From JABSSA01 sp039984715 (GTDB lineage Bacteria > Pseudomonadota > Alphaproteobacteria > Rhodobacterales > Rhodobacteraceae): a DNA stretch of 64,000 nucleotides. Positions 7,827 through 17,064 of the stretch are shown here, in pieces. The stretch spans positions 248,001 through 312,000 of the forward strand of contig JBDWUA010000004.1 of assembly GCA_039984715.1 (NCBI GenBank), read 5' to 3'. The notes beneath the pieces were generated by a model, which was not told where the DNA came from, searched no databases, and saw only the letters and a program-made list of their open reading frames with translations. The first letter of the stretch is position 1. Every line of letters begins with the position of its first letter. The position numbers were made by a program, and so were the translations under genes.

Positions 7827-8849
7827 ATGGGCTATAAAGTCGTCATAGCGGGCGCCACCGGAAACGTGGGCCGCGAAATGCTGAACATTCTGGCAGAGCG
7901 CCAGTTTCCCGTAGATGAACTTGCAGTGCTGGCATCGCGCCGGTCGCTGGGTACAGAAGTTTCATTTGGCGAAACGACTCTGACGACGAAGGACATCGAC
8001 ACGTTCGACTTCACGGGTTGGGACATGGCGTTGTTTGCCATCGGATCTGACGCGACCAAGAAATACGGGCCAGTTGCTGCAAAAGCAGGCTGCGTAGTGA
8101 TCGATAATTCGTCACTATATCGCTATGATCCAGACGTGCCGCTGATCGTGCCCGAAGTGAACCCGCAGGCGGTTCATGGTTACGCCAAGAAGAACATCAT
8201 TGCGAACCCGAATTGTTCGACCGCTCAGATGGTTGTGGCGCTCAAGCCATTGCACGACCGCGCGACGATCAAACGCGTCGTGGTCAGCACCTACCAGTCC
8301 GTGTCGGGTGCCGGCAGGGATGGGATGGACGAACTGTGGGATCAAACAAAGGCAGTTTATAATCCGACCGTTGATGTGCCACCCAAGATGTTCTCAAAAG
8401 AGATCGCATTTAACGTTATTCCGCATATCGACGTCTTCATGGAAGACGGTACGACCAAGGAAGAATGGAAAATGGTGGCCGAGACGAAAAAGATCATCGA
8501 TCCAGCCATCAAGGTTACAGCCACTTGCGTGCGCGTCCCTGTATTCGTCGGCCATTCGGAAGCGGTGAATATCGAATTCGAAGAGTTTCTGGACGAAGAC
8601 GAAGCACGCGACATCCTGCGCGAAGCGCCGGGTATCATGGTGATCGACAAGCGCGAAGACGGTGGATACGTGACGCCTAAAGAATGCGTGGGCGATTTCG
8701 CAACATTCATCAGCCGCATTCGTCAGGATTCAACGATCGATAATGGTCTGAACTTATGGTGCGTCAGCGACAACCTACGCAAAGGCGCGGCCTTGAACGC
8801 TGTGCAAATTGCAGAATTGCTGGGGCGCGAAGTTCTGAAAAAGGGCTGA
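7827..8849 (+). CDS. asd: Aspartate-semialdehyde dehydrogenase
   Basis: A 340-residue enzyme reducing aspartyl-4-phosphate to aspartate semialdehyde, the branch point to lysine/diaminopimelate, threonine and methionine. N-terminal NADP site: VAGATGNVGREML (residues 6-18). The catalytic cysteine is in NPNCSTAQM near residue 131 and the catalytic histidine in VFVGHSEAVNIEF near residue 245. Full length and single-copy in appearance. AGGAGAAGG lies just before the ATG and a clear terminator follows the stop, so it is a monocistron. Confidence 0.96.
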   Translation: MGYKVVIAGATGNVGREMLNILAERQFPVDELAVLASRRSLGTEVSFGETTLTTKDIDTFDFTGWDMALFAIGSDATKKYGPVAAKAGCVVIDNSSLYRYDPDVPLIVPEVNPQAVHGYAKKNIIANPNCSTAQMVVALKPLHDRATIKRVVVSTYQSVSGAGRDGMDELWDQTKAVYNPTVDVPPKMFSKEIAFNVIPHIDVFMEDGTTKEEWKMVAETKKIIDPAIKVTATCVRVPVFVGHSEAVNIEFEEFLDEDEARDILREAPGIMVIDKREDGGYVTPKECVGDFATFISRIRQDSTIDNGLNLWCVSDNLRKGAALNAVQIAELLGREVLKKG

Positions 8850-8870
8850 ACGTTCTAGCTTAGAAATAAC

Positions 8871-8898
8871 AAAGGCCGCTTTTCGAAGCGGCCTTTTT
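8871..8898. terminator. Bidirectional terminator after asd
   Basis: Perfect 11-bp stem AAAGGCCGCTT (8871-8881) and AAGCGGCCTTT (8886-8896) with loop TTCG. The T-run reads out on the plus strand, and the flanking A-run gives a T-run on the minus strand, so it can serve both asd and the convergent small gene at 8920. Confidence 0.9.
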
Positions 8899-8919
8899 GT
8901 TTGGGCATCAGATTAACGC

Positions 8920-9132
8920 TTAGCTGGCGGAGTCGGTCACCGCAGCAAAGTTCTGTTCAATCGACGCGATCAATTGACCGTCATCAATAACTTGCGCGTC
9001 CTGTGTCCAACCTTGTTCAGTTTGAGCGCCCCGTTTATAAATCTGAAGGATGGTTTGCATGCCTTCGTGCAAATCCTCTGCAAGGGTCCGAGAATCCCTT
9101 TCCACCATCGCGGCCGACCTTCGAGTCGTCAT
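8920..9132 (-). CDS. Small hypothetical protein, 70 residues
   Basis: I do not recognise this protein. It is a charged 70-residue polypeptide, probably helical (residues 12-40: ERDSRTLAEDLHEGMQTIL then QIYKRGAQTEQGW), with no signal peptide, membrane segment or cysteine. A good AGGAGAG ribosome site lies 6 bases before the ATG, and the gene shares the terminator behind asd, both of which support it being real. It faces away from the nitrilase-like gene at 9311. Confidence 0.6.
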   Translation of the reverse strand: MTTRRSAAMVERDSRTLAEDLHEGMQTILQIYKRGAQTEQGWTQDAQVIDDGQLIASIEQNFAAVTDSAS

Positions 9133-9310
9133 AAATTACTCTCCTGAGCCTGTCCCATTAGGCCAACTGGCGCGTATTGCGTGGCTTTGGTGACACATTT
9201 CGATGCTTTTTGCAACAGAATGCATGGCCGCTGCCATTGCCGCGCGGACATTAGTTAACCTGCCTTTCAATTAATATTTAGGTAATAGTAAGACGAATTT
9301 AAGGGGGAAA

Positions 9311-11107
9311 ATGGCTTATCGACCTTCAGCAACCGTTGGAAGCGCGTTGCGAACAATCCTACCGCGCGGCACAAATTTGGAAGTTTATAAGCCAGAAGGC
9401 GTAGACGATCACGACGAACGGTATCTTTGGCAAAAGCCGCCTTATTTTGCCCCAGACCTATTCGCAGCCACTGCTTACTTATGTAAAGTTGGTGGCGTTG
9501 TGTCGTATTTCAACCCGTCACCCTATGGCGGGGCGGACGAGGCAAGCGAATTTTTCATCAACCGCGAAGATCGTGACGCAGCGAATAAGGCCGCCAATGA
9601 ATGGCGGGCTCCGGCAAACAACCTGAGATTCCCGGACCTGTGCCGCAGTTTATGGGACAATGTGTTCGATGCATGGGAAGAATCACTTAACCCCGGAGCA
9701 TACGACCACGTAGGTGGTAAGGCTCCGGCCTGGTGGTCTGCTGCCCTTCGGCTCGTGATGATTTCCGATATGGCCTGCGCGCGGATCATGCGGAACAAGT
9801 TGGTAAAATATGACACGGACGGTGTCGAAATTGAACAACCAGAAGAACCGTTCGAAATCGCAGTGAAGACAAAATACAATTTTGCCAAACAACGAGCATC
9901 TGACAAGGGAAAAGAATTTCGGTCACCGGCCAGCTTGACCTATATGGTGGACGAATCCGTGGCGTGCGTATTACCCAAGATGCGGGTCGCGCCGGTTGGC
10001 GCGACGCTTCGAAATGTGTCGCGCAACCTGTCCTTGCTGCCCGGCAAAGGCGAGGTGCGATGTTTGTGGTCAAATATGGCCAGCAACGCCATTCCAAATG
10101 AAGATCACGAAACGCTTGACGTCTTGCTCATTCCTGAACCTCGGAAATTGAACAGCCTCGATTTTGAGGCCGAAGATAACGAGGATCGACCGAACGGAGA
10201 ATTGCGGCGCAACAAGTGGGCTTGGGACAATTTCGAATTAAAACAGAACTGGATCGATTCATCGGATAAGCGTTCGGATTTTGTTGCAGACTGCATTCAG
10301 TTGTTACGCAAGGCGAAAGAACAATCGGCATGTGTCAACGCCGTTGTCTTGCCGGAGTATGCAATCGACTACGATATGTTTGAGCGGCTGTGTACGGCGT
10401 TAAAGACGGTCGAACCGGGGTTGGAATTTGTCATATCGGGCAGCAGCAGCAATTGCGAAGGCCAAAAAGGAAACATTGTCGTCACCCGCGTTTGGGACGA
10501 CCGTCGTGCGCCGGAATTTTATATCACTGACAGCCGTAGAAAACACCATCGTTGGCGGATGAATCGCAGTCAGGTGGAAACTTACGCATTGTCTGCGGCC
10601 TTGAACCCCAAGATCGAAAACTGGTGGGAAAAGACACCCCTGGGCCGTCGAGAATTGTTTTTCCACAGATTTCGGAAAGCGTCTGTGTTTTCGGTCTTAA
10701 TCTGCGAGGAATTGGCCCGTTCAGACCCTTGTCATGAGATCCTGCGATCAGTCGCGCCAAACCTAATCTTTGCGCTTTTGCTGGATGGTCCGCAGATCCG
10801 CAATCGCTGGCCTGCGCAATATGCATCTAACCTTGCTGATGATCCGGGCAGTTCGGTGCTGACCTTTACGTCTTACGGGTTGATTGAACGGTCCAACCAA
10901 CAAGGCCATTTCGAACCGAACCATTCAATTGCCATGTGGAAGGATGACAGTGGCAAAATCGTCGAAATCCCAATGCCGCAAGGGGATGGTCCGCGGGGCG
11001 TTTTATTATCACTCTGGCCCGAACATGTGCGTGACATCACGATCACTGGGAAACGGTCTGAAGAACGTGCATGGCGGTATGCCAGCCATTTTCCCATCGT
11101 GCTTTAG
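9311..11107 (+). CDS. Orphan protein with C-terminal nitrilase-type hydrolase domain
   Basis: A 598-residue soluble protein. The C-terminal half (about 330-560) carries the carbon-nitrogen hydrolase triad in order: Glu349 in VVLPEYAIDYD, Lys411 in SRRKHHRW, Cys465 in VLICEELARSD, and a following strand-helix region up to LTFTSYGLIERSN. Such domains hydrolyse or condense amides and nitriles through a cysteine thioester. The N-terminal 330 residues match nothing I recognise; the segment PPYFAPDLFAATAYL near residue 48 is the best-conserved-looking part. Nitrilase domains also occur fused to defence reverse transcriptases (DRT1/UG1), but no RT motif is present here. GGGGG lies just before the ATG. 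It is monocistronic between housekeeping genes. Confidence 0.75.
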   Translation: MAYRPSATVGSALRTILPRGTNLEVYKPEGVDDHDERYLWQKPPYFAPDLFAATAYLCKVGGVVSYFNPSPYGGADEASEFFINREDRDAANKAANEWRAPANNLRFPDLCRSLWDNVFDAWEESLNPGAYDHVGGKAPAWWSAALRLVMISDMACARIMRNKLVKYDTDGVEIEQPEEPFEIAVKTKYNFAKQRASDKGKEFRSPASLTYMVDESVACVLPKMRVAPVGATLRNVSRNLSLLPGKGEVRCLWSNMASNAIPNEDHETLDVLLIPEPRKLNSLDFEAEDNEDRPNGELRRNKWAWDNFELKQNWIDSSDKRSDFVADCIQLLRKAKEQSACVNAVVLPEYAIDYDMFERLCTALKTVEPGLEFVISGSSSNCEGQKGNIVVTRVWDDRRAPEFYITDSRRKHHRWRMNRSQVETYALSAALNPKIENWWEKTPLGRRELFFHRFRKASVFSVLICEELARSDPCHEILRSVAPNLIFALLLDGPQIRNRWPAQYASNLADDPGSSVLTFTSYGLIERSNQQGHFEPNHSIAMWKDDSGKIVEIPMPQGDGPRGVLLSLWPEHVRDITITGKRSEERAWRYASHFPIVL

Positions 11108-11988
11108 TCACCCTCCCACTTGAATGCATCGCCATCGGATTTGATACGCCCGATTGAGGGCAAGGTGAAGTGGCTGCCCAGCACCCGACGACCGGTTTCG
11201 GATGCATCCTCCAACAGGGCGCGGCGGGATTTGACGGCCTGTTCGGGATCCATATCGAACGAAAAATGCCATTCAGGTTTGCAGCATTGTGCAGTCGAAT
11301 GTAGGGCGTCGCCAGTAATCAATGCCTCGGCCCCGCCGCTTTTGATCAAAACTGAAACGTGCCCGGGTGTGTGACCCGGCGAGGGTATCAAAGACACGTA
11401 ATCGCCCAGCATATGACCCGCAGTGACAAGTTCTGCCTGACCGTTTTCGATCACGGGCAGAACGCTTTCGCGGTACGTGTCAGTGTCCTGTTCGCGGTAA
11501 GTTGCTTCGTCTTCGGTTGGCATCAGGTATTTGGCGTTTGGAAACGTCGGTACCCAGCGTCCGTCCAATTTTTGGGTATTCCAGCCAACGTGATCGGTAT
11601 GCAGATGGGTACACAGAACAAAGTCGATGTCTTTTGGTCCGACCCCGGCGGCGGTCAAAGCGGCCATAAATCGATTGTCAGACCGTTGGTGCCAATCGGG
11701 CAGGCGCGGGACGGTTTTGTCATTTCCGACACAACTATCGACCAGAATGTTATGGGCCGGCGTTTTCAGTAAAAACCCCTGAATTGGCAGGATAAGCAGC
11801 CCGCTGGTTGCGCATACTTGTCCGGGCGCATGTGTTTTGAACACGTCATGCAGGTCAGGTCCCGCGGTTGGATACAAATCTTCGGGTTTTAGAAACGGTG
11901 CATTGATTTCCAATATCCGCCAGATTTCGACATCACCGATACGGCATAACATGGCGTGTTCCCTTTCGTAGGCGTTTTGCGCCCGCAT
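11104..11988 (-). CDS. MBL-fold metallo-hydrolase
   Basis: A roughly 294-residue metallo-beta-lactamase-fold hydrolase. The dinuclear zinc motif HLHTDHVGW lies near residue 120, the next metal histidine in PSPGHTPGHVS near residue 195, the bridging aspartate in LITGDALHS and the last histidine in GSHFTLPS near residue 270. The set matches lactonase/quorum-quencher-like and glyoxalase-II-like enzymes; the natural substrate is unknown. Start is uncertain: ATG 11988 has AAGGGA 7 bases upstream, and ATG 11952 has a weaker AAAGGGA further away. The 3' end overlaps the nitrilase-like gene by 4 bases in convergent orientation. Confidence 0.85.
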   Translation of the reverse strand: MRAQNAYEREHAMLCRIGDVEIWRILEINAPFLKPEDLYPTAGPDLHDVFKTHAPGQVCATSGLLILPIQGFLLKTPAHNILVDSCVGNDKTVPRLPDWHQRSDNRFMAALTAAGVGPKDIDFVLCTHLHTDHVGWNTQKLDGRWVPTFPNAKYLMPTEDEATYREQDTDTYRESVLPVIENGQAELVTAGHMLGDYVSLIPSPGHTPGHVSVLIKSGGAEALITGDALHSTAQCCKPEWHFSFDMDPEQAVKSRRALLEDASETGRRVLGSHFTLPSIGRIKSDGDAFKWEGD

Positions 11989-12056
11989 GAGCGATCCCTT
12001 TTCATTTTGGCACAACGCAGGCAAGATGAAACCAGAGATTGCAGGAGTTTACGATT

Positions 12057-13676
12057 ATGCGACATCTGATAATGGCCTTGGCTTTATTGCCAACAGCAGC
12101 ACACGCTGATCTGTTCCAACCGTTTTCCAAACCCGATTGGGTGGTTGTACACCCCGGCTTGGCGCAAGTCGGACGGAACCTGGTGTTGGACATGCCAGCG
12201 GGGCAGCATGAAATTCGTTTGTCTGATTTGCCAAAGGAATTGGATTTTACTGTAATTTCGGTCGAGCTGGCGGGTGCTGTCCTGAATGGTCAGGTGTTTC
12301 GCGAAGAACCGACAGTTAGTTCAGAAGTTTTTGCCAGATCACCCGATGTGCGTGCGGCCCAAGACGTGCTGGATGCTGCGAACGAAGCATTGGCCGTGTT
12401 TGATGATCAAGTGAAAGCGATCACAGCGCGGGCGAATGCAGCCCAAGCGCGCATCGATTTTCTAGAAGGTTTGGGTGACTCCGACCTGACATTTGACGTC
12501 ACCACCTTGCGCGAATTGGGACGCGCAATTGCCGAAGATGGCGCAGACGCGCGTGCCGATATCATTGCAGCTCAATCAGAATTACGTCAGACGCAACCCG
12601 GACGAAAACCATTGGAAGAGGCCGTGCAACTGGCCCAAGTTGCGTTGGAAACGGTGCAACGTCCGTTTCTGGATGCCACCGAATTATCTTTGAATGTTAC
12701 GGTGCCCGAAGCGGGCGAGGTTCGTATTGATTTGAGGTATTGGGTCGGTGACTTAGACTGGCAACCGGTTTATCGAATGAACCTACAAAATGTGGACAGT
12801 GCGACCGTTGACGTGGAACGTGACGTCGCAATTCAACAACATTCGGGCGAACATTGGCGAGATGTCGATTTGACTGTGACCAGCGTTGCAGTCAGCCGTA
12901 GAAGCCATCCCGGCGATCTACGGCCGCAATTGCTGCGGATCGAAGACAAACCCAATCCAAAATTGACGGTTGCGTCGCGCGGCTATGCGGGTTCGGTTGC
13001 TGAGCCACTTGTCCAGGAACCAATTATTGTGGCAGAAGCCCGAGGACCAAGCGTTGACTCATCTGGTGTCGGCGTGCGCTACAGCTTTGTTCACCCAGTC
13101 ACGGTTCTTCAGGGGGAATTTGCATTGTTGGCACTGGCCCCGTTGGAATTTTCGGCTGAAGTGGCCGCGCGCGCAGTGCCCAGTTGGGGCGAAACAGCTT
13201 ATCGCATGGTGTCTTTTGACAATGACAGCGGGGAACGATTGTTGGCTGGTCCCGCCTATGGGTTCGTAGACGGACAAGCCATTGGTGAAATCGAATTTGA
13301 GGCCATTGAGGTCAATGATAACGTCGAGATCGGCTTTGGCCCTATCCATGGGCTACAATTGCGACGCGCCGTTCTGGATCGGTCCGAGGGTGAGCGGGGC
13401 ATAATCTCGCGCGGGAATGTGCGTGATGAACAGGCGCGTCTGGTTATCGAAAACTTAAGTGCGCGCGATTGGGAGGTCACGGTTGTGGATCAGGTCCCAT
13501 ATTCCGAACAGGAAGATTTGGAAATTTCTTGGCGGGCTCAACCCGCCCCAACCCGTCAAGATGTCGAAGACCAGCGCGGCATATTGGAATGGGATTTGGA
13601 GGTGTCCGCAGGCACCACGCACGAGATCGTTTTGAACACGGAAATCCAGTGGCCGGATGACAAGGAACTGCGCTGA
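12057..13676 (+). CDS. DUF4139 (mucoidy-inhibitor MuiA-like) exported protein
   Basis: A 539-residue exported protein of the DUF4140/DUF4139 type. It has a signal peptide (MRHLIMALALLPTAAHA), an N-terminal beta domain around residues 20-100 (VVVHPGLAQVGRNLVLDMPAGQHEI region), a helical coiled-coil segment around 110-215, and the C-terminal DUF4139 beta domain (LRYWVGDLDWQPVYRMNL near residue 235; LEISWRAQPAPTRQDVEDQRGILEW near the end, given in parts). I place the start at ATG 12057 because GGAG precedes it and the signal peptide begins there. The function of the family is not established; MuiA was named for an effect on exopolysaccharide. Confidence 0.85.
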   Translation: MRHLIMALALLPTAAHADLFQPFSKPDWVVVHPGLAQVGRNLVLDMPAGQHEIRLSDLPKELDFTVISVELAGAVLNGQVFREEPTVSSEVFARSPDVRAAQDVLDAANEALAVFDDQVKAITARANAAQARIDFLEGLGDSDLTFDVTTLRELGRAIAEDGADARADIIAAQSELRQTQPGRKPLEEAVQLAQVALETVQRPFLDATELSLNVTVPEAGEVRIDLRYWVGDLDWQPVYRMNLQNVDSATVDVERDVAIQQHSGEHWRDVDLTVTSVAVSRRSHPGDLRPQLLRIEDKPNPKLTVASRGYAGSVAEPLVQEPIIVAEARGPSVDSSGVGVRYSFVHPVTVLQGEFALLALAPLEFSAEVAARAVPSWGETAYRMVSFDNDSGERLLAGPAYGFVDGQAIGEIEFEAIEVNDNVEIGFGPIHGLQLRRAVLDRSEGERGIISRGNVRDEQARLVIENLSARDWEVTVVDQVPYSEQEDLEISWRAQPAPTRQDVEDQRGILEWDLEVSAGTTHEIVLNTEIQWPDDKELR

Positions 13677-13723
13677 TAATTGCTCAGACACCTGATCGGT
13701 CAGTTCAATCGGTGATTTAAAGA

Positions 13724-13755
13724 CAAAAAAACAGCGCCTAAAAAAGGCGCTGTTT
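13724..13755. terminator. Bidirectional terminator between DUF4139 gene and katG
   Basis: Perfect 7-bp stem CAGCGCC (13732-13738) and GGCGCTG (13746-13752) with an A7 loop, preceded by A8 and followed by TTT. The A8 becomes a T8 tract on the minus strand, so it is strongest for katG and weaker for the convergent gene. Confidence 0.88.
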
Positions 13756-13780
13756 CCTTGTGTGAGTGGTGCAATTTGTA

Positions 13781-15970
13781 TCAGCCGAGATCAAATCGAT
13801 CTGCATTCATAACCTTGGTCCATGCTGCAACGAAATCGTTAACAAAACGTGTTTGGCCGTCCAATTGACCATAAACCTCTGCCACGGCGCGCAGTATCGA
13901 GTTTGAGCCAAAAACCAAATCTACACGCGTGCCAGTCCACTTGACCGCTCCGCTTGAACGATCACGGCCTTCGAATGTAGAGGCGTCACCGGATGTTGGT
14001 TTCCACTCAACGCTCATATCCAGCAGGTTGACGAAAAAGTCGTTTGTCAACGCACCGGCACGATCAGTGAACACGCCGTGTGATGTGCCGCCATGGTTTG
14101 TTCCCATAACGCGCAATCCACCGACCAACGCGGTCATTTCAGGAGCTGTCACGCCAAGCAACTGAGCCTTGTCGACCAGCAGTTCTTCGGCAGACACGCT
14201 GAATGCGCCCTTCATGTAGTTGCGGAAACCGTCTGCAATGGGCTCCAGAACCGCAAAGCTTTCGACATCAGTCTGATCTTGGGTCGTGTCGCCACGGCCC
14301 GAAGTGAAGGGAACCGACACGTCATGTCCTGCAGCTTTGGCGGCTTGTTCGACACCGACATTGCCCGCAAGAACGATCAGGTCAGCCAAGGACACATTTG
14401 CGCTGGACGCGCTTTGAATGCCTTCCAAAACGCCGACAACTTTTGCCAATTCGGCAGGTTGGTTGACGTCCCAGTCCTTTTGCGGGGCCAGCCGCACACG
14501 TGCGCCGTTTGCACCACCGCGTTTATCTGATCCACGATATGTGGATGCAGACGCCCAAGCTGTCGATACCATTTCCGATATGCTCAGACCTGAGGCGGCA
14601 ATTTTGCCCTTCAGGTCGGCCACATCCGCATCGCTTAGCGCTGTTCCGGCTGGAACTGGATCTTGCCAGATCAATTCTTCGGTTGGGACATCTGGGCCAT
14701 GGTAACATGCAATCGGGCCCATATCGCGGTGGGTCAGTTTGAACCATGCGCGAGCAAATGCATCCGCGAACTTGTCCGGGTTGGCATGAAAGTCGCGCGA
14801 AATCTTTTCATAAGCTGGATCTGTGCGCAGGGCCATGTCGGCAGTGGTCATCATGATGTTGACCTTTTTCGACGCGTCACCAGCATCTGGCGCCATGTCT
14901 TTGTCAGCGACGTTCACAGGCTGCCATTGATTTGCACCGGCAGGGCTTTTGACCAATTCCCATTCATAGCCCAACAGGACATCAAAAAAGGACATGTCCC
15001 AGGTCGTTGGAGTTGGTGTCCAAGCGCCTTCGATCCCTGACGTGATCGCATCTGCGCCTTTGCCGGATGCGTGCGAGCTGATCCAACCAAGGCCCATGGC
15101 TTCCATTGGGGCCGCTTCCGGCTCTGGTCCGACATGTGCCGCGTCACCTGCGCCGTGCGCTTTGCCGAAGGTGTGACCGCCAGCAACCAAAGCGACAGTT
15201 TCTTCGTCGTTCATAGCCATCCGCGCAAATGTTTCGCGAATGTCGTGGCCAGATGCGGACGGATCGGGGTTTCCGTCTGGCCCTTCTGGGTTCACATAGA
15301 TCAGACCCATTTGAACGGCAGCCAACGGGTTTTCCAGATCGCGTTCGCCTGTGTAACGGCTGTTCGAGCCGCCCGAGTTTTCGAGCCATTCTTGTTCTGC
15401 GCCCCAATAGATATCTTCTTCGGGTTCCCAAACGTCAGCGCGTCCACCGCCAAATCCAAAGACTTTGCCGCCCATGGATTCGATGGCGCAGTTGCCCGCA
15501 AGGATCAAAAGGTCAGCCCAGCTGAGCGCGTTGCCGTATTTCTGTTTGATCGGCCACAGCAAACGGCGCGCTTTGTCGAGGTTTCCGTTGTCCGGCCAGC
15601 TGTTCAAAGGTGCAAATCGTTGCGAACCTGATCCGGCGCCGCCACGGCCATCGCCGGTCCGATATGTGCCTGCGCTGTGCCATGCCATGCGGATAAACAT
15701 AGGGCCATAGTGACCATAATCTGCAGGCCACCAATCTTGGCTGTCTGTCATTAACGCTGTCAGGTCCGCTTTGACGGCATCAAGATCGAGCGTTTTGAAA
15801 GCTTCGATATAATCGAAATCTTCGCCCATCGGATCGCTTAGCGAAGAATTTTGATGCAGGATTTTCAGGTTCAATTGGTTGGGCCACCAATCCCCATTCG
15901 AGCGCGCACTGAAAGTTGTGTGCATCACCGGGCATTTGCCCGATTTATCCATATCGTTGCCGTCCATCAT
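13781..15970 (-). CDS. katG: Catalase-peroxidase KatG
   Basis: A 729-residue bifunctional heme enzyme that removes hydrogen peroxide. Distal heme residues lie in RMAWHSAGTYR near residue 100; the proximal heme ligand is in ALVAGGHTFGKAHGA near residue 265. The Trp-Tyr-Met cross-link partners are present in MAWHSAG, LIYVNPEGP and RMAMNDEET. The second, non-catalytic peroxidase domain follows. Length is normal. GGAG lies 4 and 7 bases before two adjacent ATGs, so the start may be 15967. It is divergent from oxyR, a classic arrangement in which OxyR activates katG under peroxide stress. Confidence 0.96.
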   Translation of the reverse strand: MMDGNDMDKSGKCPVMHTTFSARSNGDWWPNQLNLKILHQNSSLSDPMGEDFDYIEAFKTLDLDAVKADLTALMTDSQDWWPADYGHYGPMFIRMAWHSAGTYRTGDGRGGAGSGSQRFAPLNSWPDNGNLDKARRLLWPIKQKYGNALSWADLLILAGNCAIESMGGKVFGFGGGRADVWEPEEDIYWGAEQEWLENSGGSNSRYTGERDLENPLAAVQMGLIYVNPEGPDGNPDPSASGHDIRETFARMAMNDEETVALVAGGHTFGKAHGAGDAAHVGPEPEAAPMEAMGLGWISSHASGKGADAITSGIEGAWTPTPTTWDMSFFDVLLGYEWELVKSPAGANQWQPVNVADKDMAPDAGDASKKVNIMMTTADMALRTDPAYEKISRDFHANPDKFADAFARAWFKLTHRDMGPIACYHGPDVPTEELIWQDPVPAGTALSDADVADLKGKIAASGLSISEMVSTAWASASTYRGSDKRGGANGARVRLAPQKDWDVNQPAELAKVVGVLEGIQSASSANVSLADLIVLAGNVGVEQAAKAAGHDVSVPFTSGRGDTTQDQTDVESFAVLEPIADGFRNYMKGAFSVSAEELLVDKAQLLGVTAPEMTALVGGLRVMGTNHGGTSHGVFTDRAGALTNDFFVNLLDMSVEWKPTSGDASTFEGRDRSSGAVKWTGTRVDLVFGSNSILRAVAEVYGQLDGQTRFVNDFVAAWTKVMNADRFDLG

Positions 15971-16101
15971 TTTCTCCGATCAAGGCTGCGTTGTCGCGTG
16001 GCAGAACTGGGTTTGGTTTATCCGGATCGCAGCAATTGAACACGTTCAATTGTCTGCGATTCTAATCCCCCAATTCTAATCTCGCCCGTTTCTAACAAAT
16101 C

Positions 16102-16134
16102 AGATCAATATATTTAAGTTGTATTTTCTGATCT
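16102..16134. promoter_or_regulatory. Candidate OxyR-type inverted repeat
   Basis: In the 182-bp katG/oxyR intergenic region, AGATCA (16102-16107) and TGATCT (16129-16134) form an inverted repeat around an AT-rich core, close to the oxyR start. LysR-type regulators bind such dyads and OxyR would be expected to act here. The bases do not match the ATAG-N7-CTAT consensus, so this is only a candidate. Confidence 0.35.
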
Positions 16135-16152
16135 TAGCGATAATTTGAAGTT

Positions 16153-17064
16153 ATGAATAATATTACATTGAAACAGCTGAGATATTTAGACGCCTTAGCC
16201 CGGCACAGGCATTTTGGCCGGGCCGCTGAGGCATGTTCAATATCGCAACCCGCTTTGTCCGTTCAGATCAAAAGCTTGGAAGCAGAATTGGGTGCGGCGC
16301 TTTTTGATCGTGGTCCACGTGATGTGCGCGTGACAAATTTGGGCGAACAGATATTACAGCGCGCCCAATCCATATTGCGATCAGTCGAAGAGCTGAGCGA
16401 TTTTGCACGTACCGCGCAGGACCGGCTGGTTGGACGGCTGCGATTGGGTATTATTCCGACGATTGCGCCCTATCTTTTGCCCGCGTTGATCGGGCGATTG
16501 TCTCAGGAACATTTCGGCATTGATGTTCATGTCCGCGAAACTTTGACGCCGACGTTGATACAGGAACTTTTGGACGGAAAATTGGACACGGCAATTGTTG
16601 CATTGCCTGTATCCGAACCGTCTTTGACCGAAATTGCCTTGTTTTCAGAGAGGTTTGTTTTGGTCCGGCCCAAAGGTCACGGAGATCGACCAGTACCAAG
16701 CGCGGATGAGCTGCGCGAAATGCGGTTGTTGTTGTTAGAAGAAGGGCATTGTTTTCGCGACCAAGCGCTTTCGTTCTGTAATATCCAATCTGTTTTGATG
16801 CGAGATGGGCTTGATGCCAGTTCGTTGTCGACCTTGGTTCAAATGGTGGGCGCGGGAATCGGAGTGACGTTGGTTCCCGAAATGGCGGTGCGCATCGAAA
16901 GCAGGTCGGCGGACGTGGATGTCACGTCATTTCCAGCCCCAGAACCATCGCGCACGATTGGAATGGTGTGGCGCAAGACCAGCCCAATGGGGGATGCGTT
17001 GACGAAAATCGCAGACGAGGTGCGCATCGCTGGCGAGGAAATGCGGTCTAAGGCGGGGTCTTAA
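16153..17064 (+). CDS. oxyR: Hydrogen-peroxide sensor and LysR-type activator OxyR
   Basis: A 303-residue LysR-family regulator. The N-terminal helix-turn-helix spans about residues 18-45 (FGRAAEACSISQPALSVQIK). The two redox cysteines that define OxyR are at 200 and 209 in EEGHCFRDQALSFCN, with the C-terminal VGAGIGVTLVPEMAV segment typical of OxyR. Peroxide forms the 200-209 disulfide and activates transcription. It is divergent from katG, its expected target. The stop overlaps the convergent epimerase-like gene by 4 bases. Confidence 0.94.
   Translation: MNNITLKQLRYLDALARHRHFGRAAEACSISQPALSVQIKSLEAELGAALFDRGPRDVRVTNLGEQILQRAQSILRSVEELSDFARTAQDRLVGRLRLGIIPTIAPYLLPALIGRLSQEHFGIDVHVRETLTPTLIQELLDGKLDTAIVALPVSEPSLTEIALFSERFVLVRPKGHGDRPVPSADELREMRLLLLEEGHCFRDQALSFCNIQSVLMRDGLDASSLSTLVQMVGAGIGVTLVPEMAVRIESRSADVDVTSFPAPEPSRTIGMVWRKTSPMGDALTKIADEVRIAGEEMRSKAGS

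Noticed and set aside
9240..9300. TTAA...TTAA pair upstream of the nitrilase-like gene as a CtrA site
   Set aside because: Spacing is about 12 bases, not 7.
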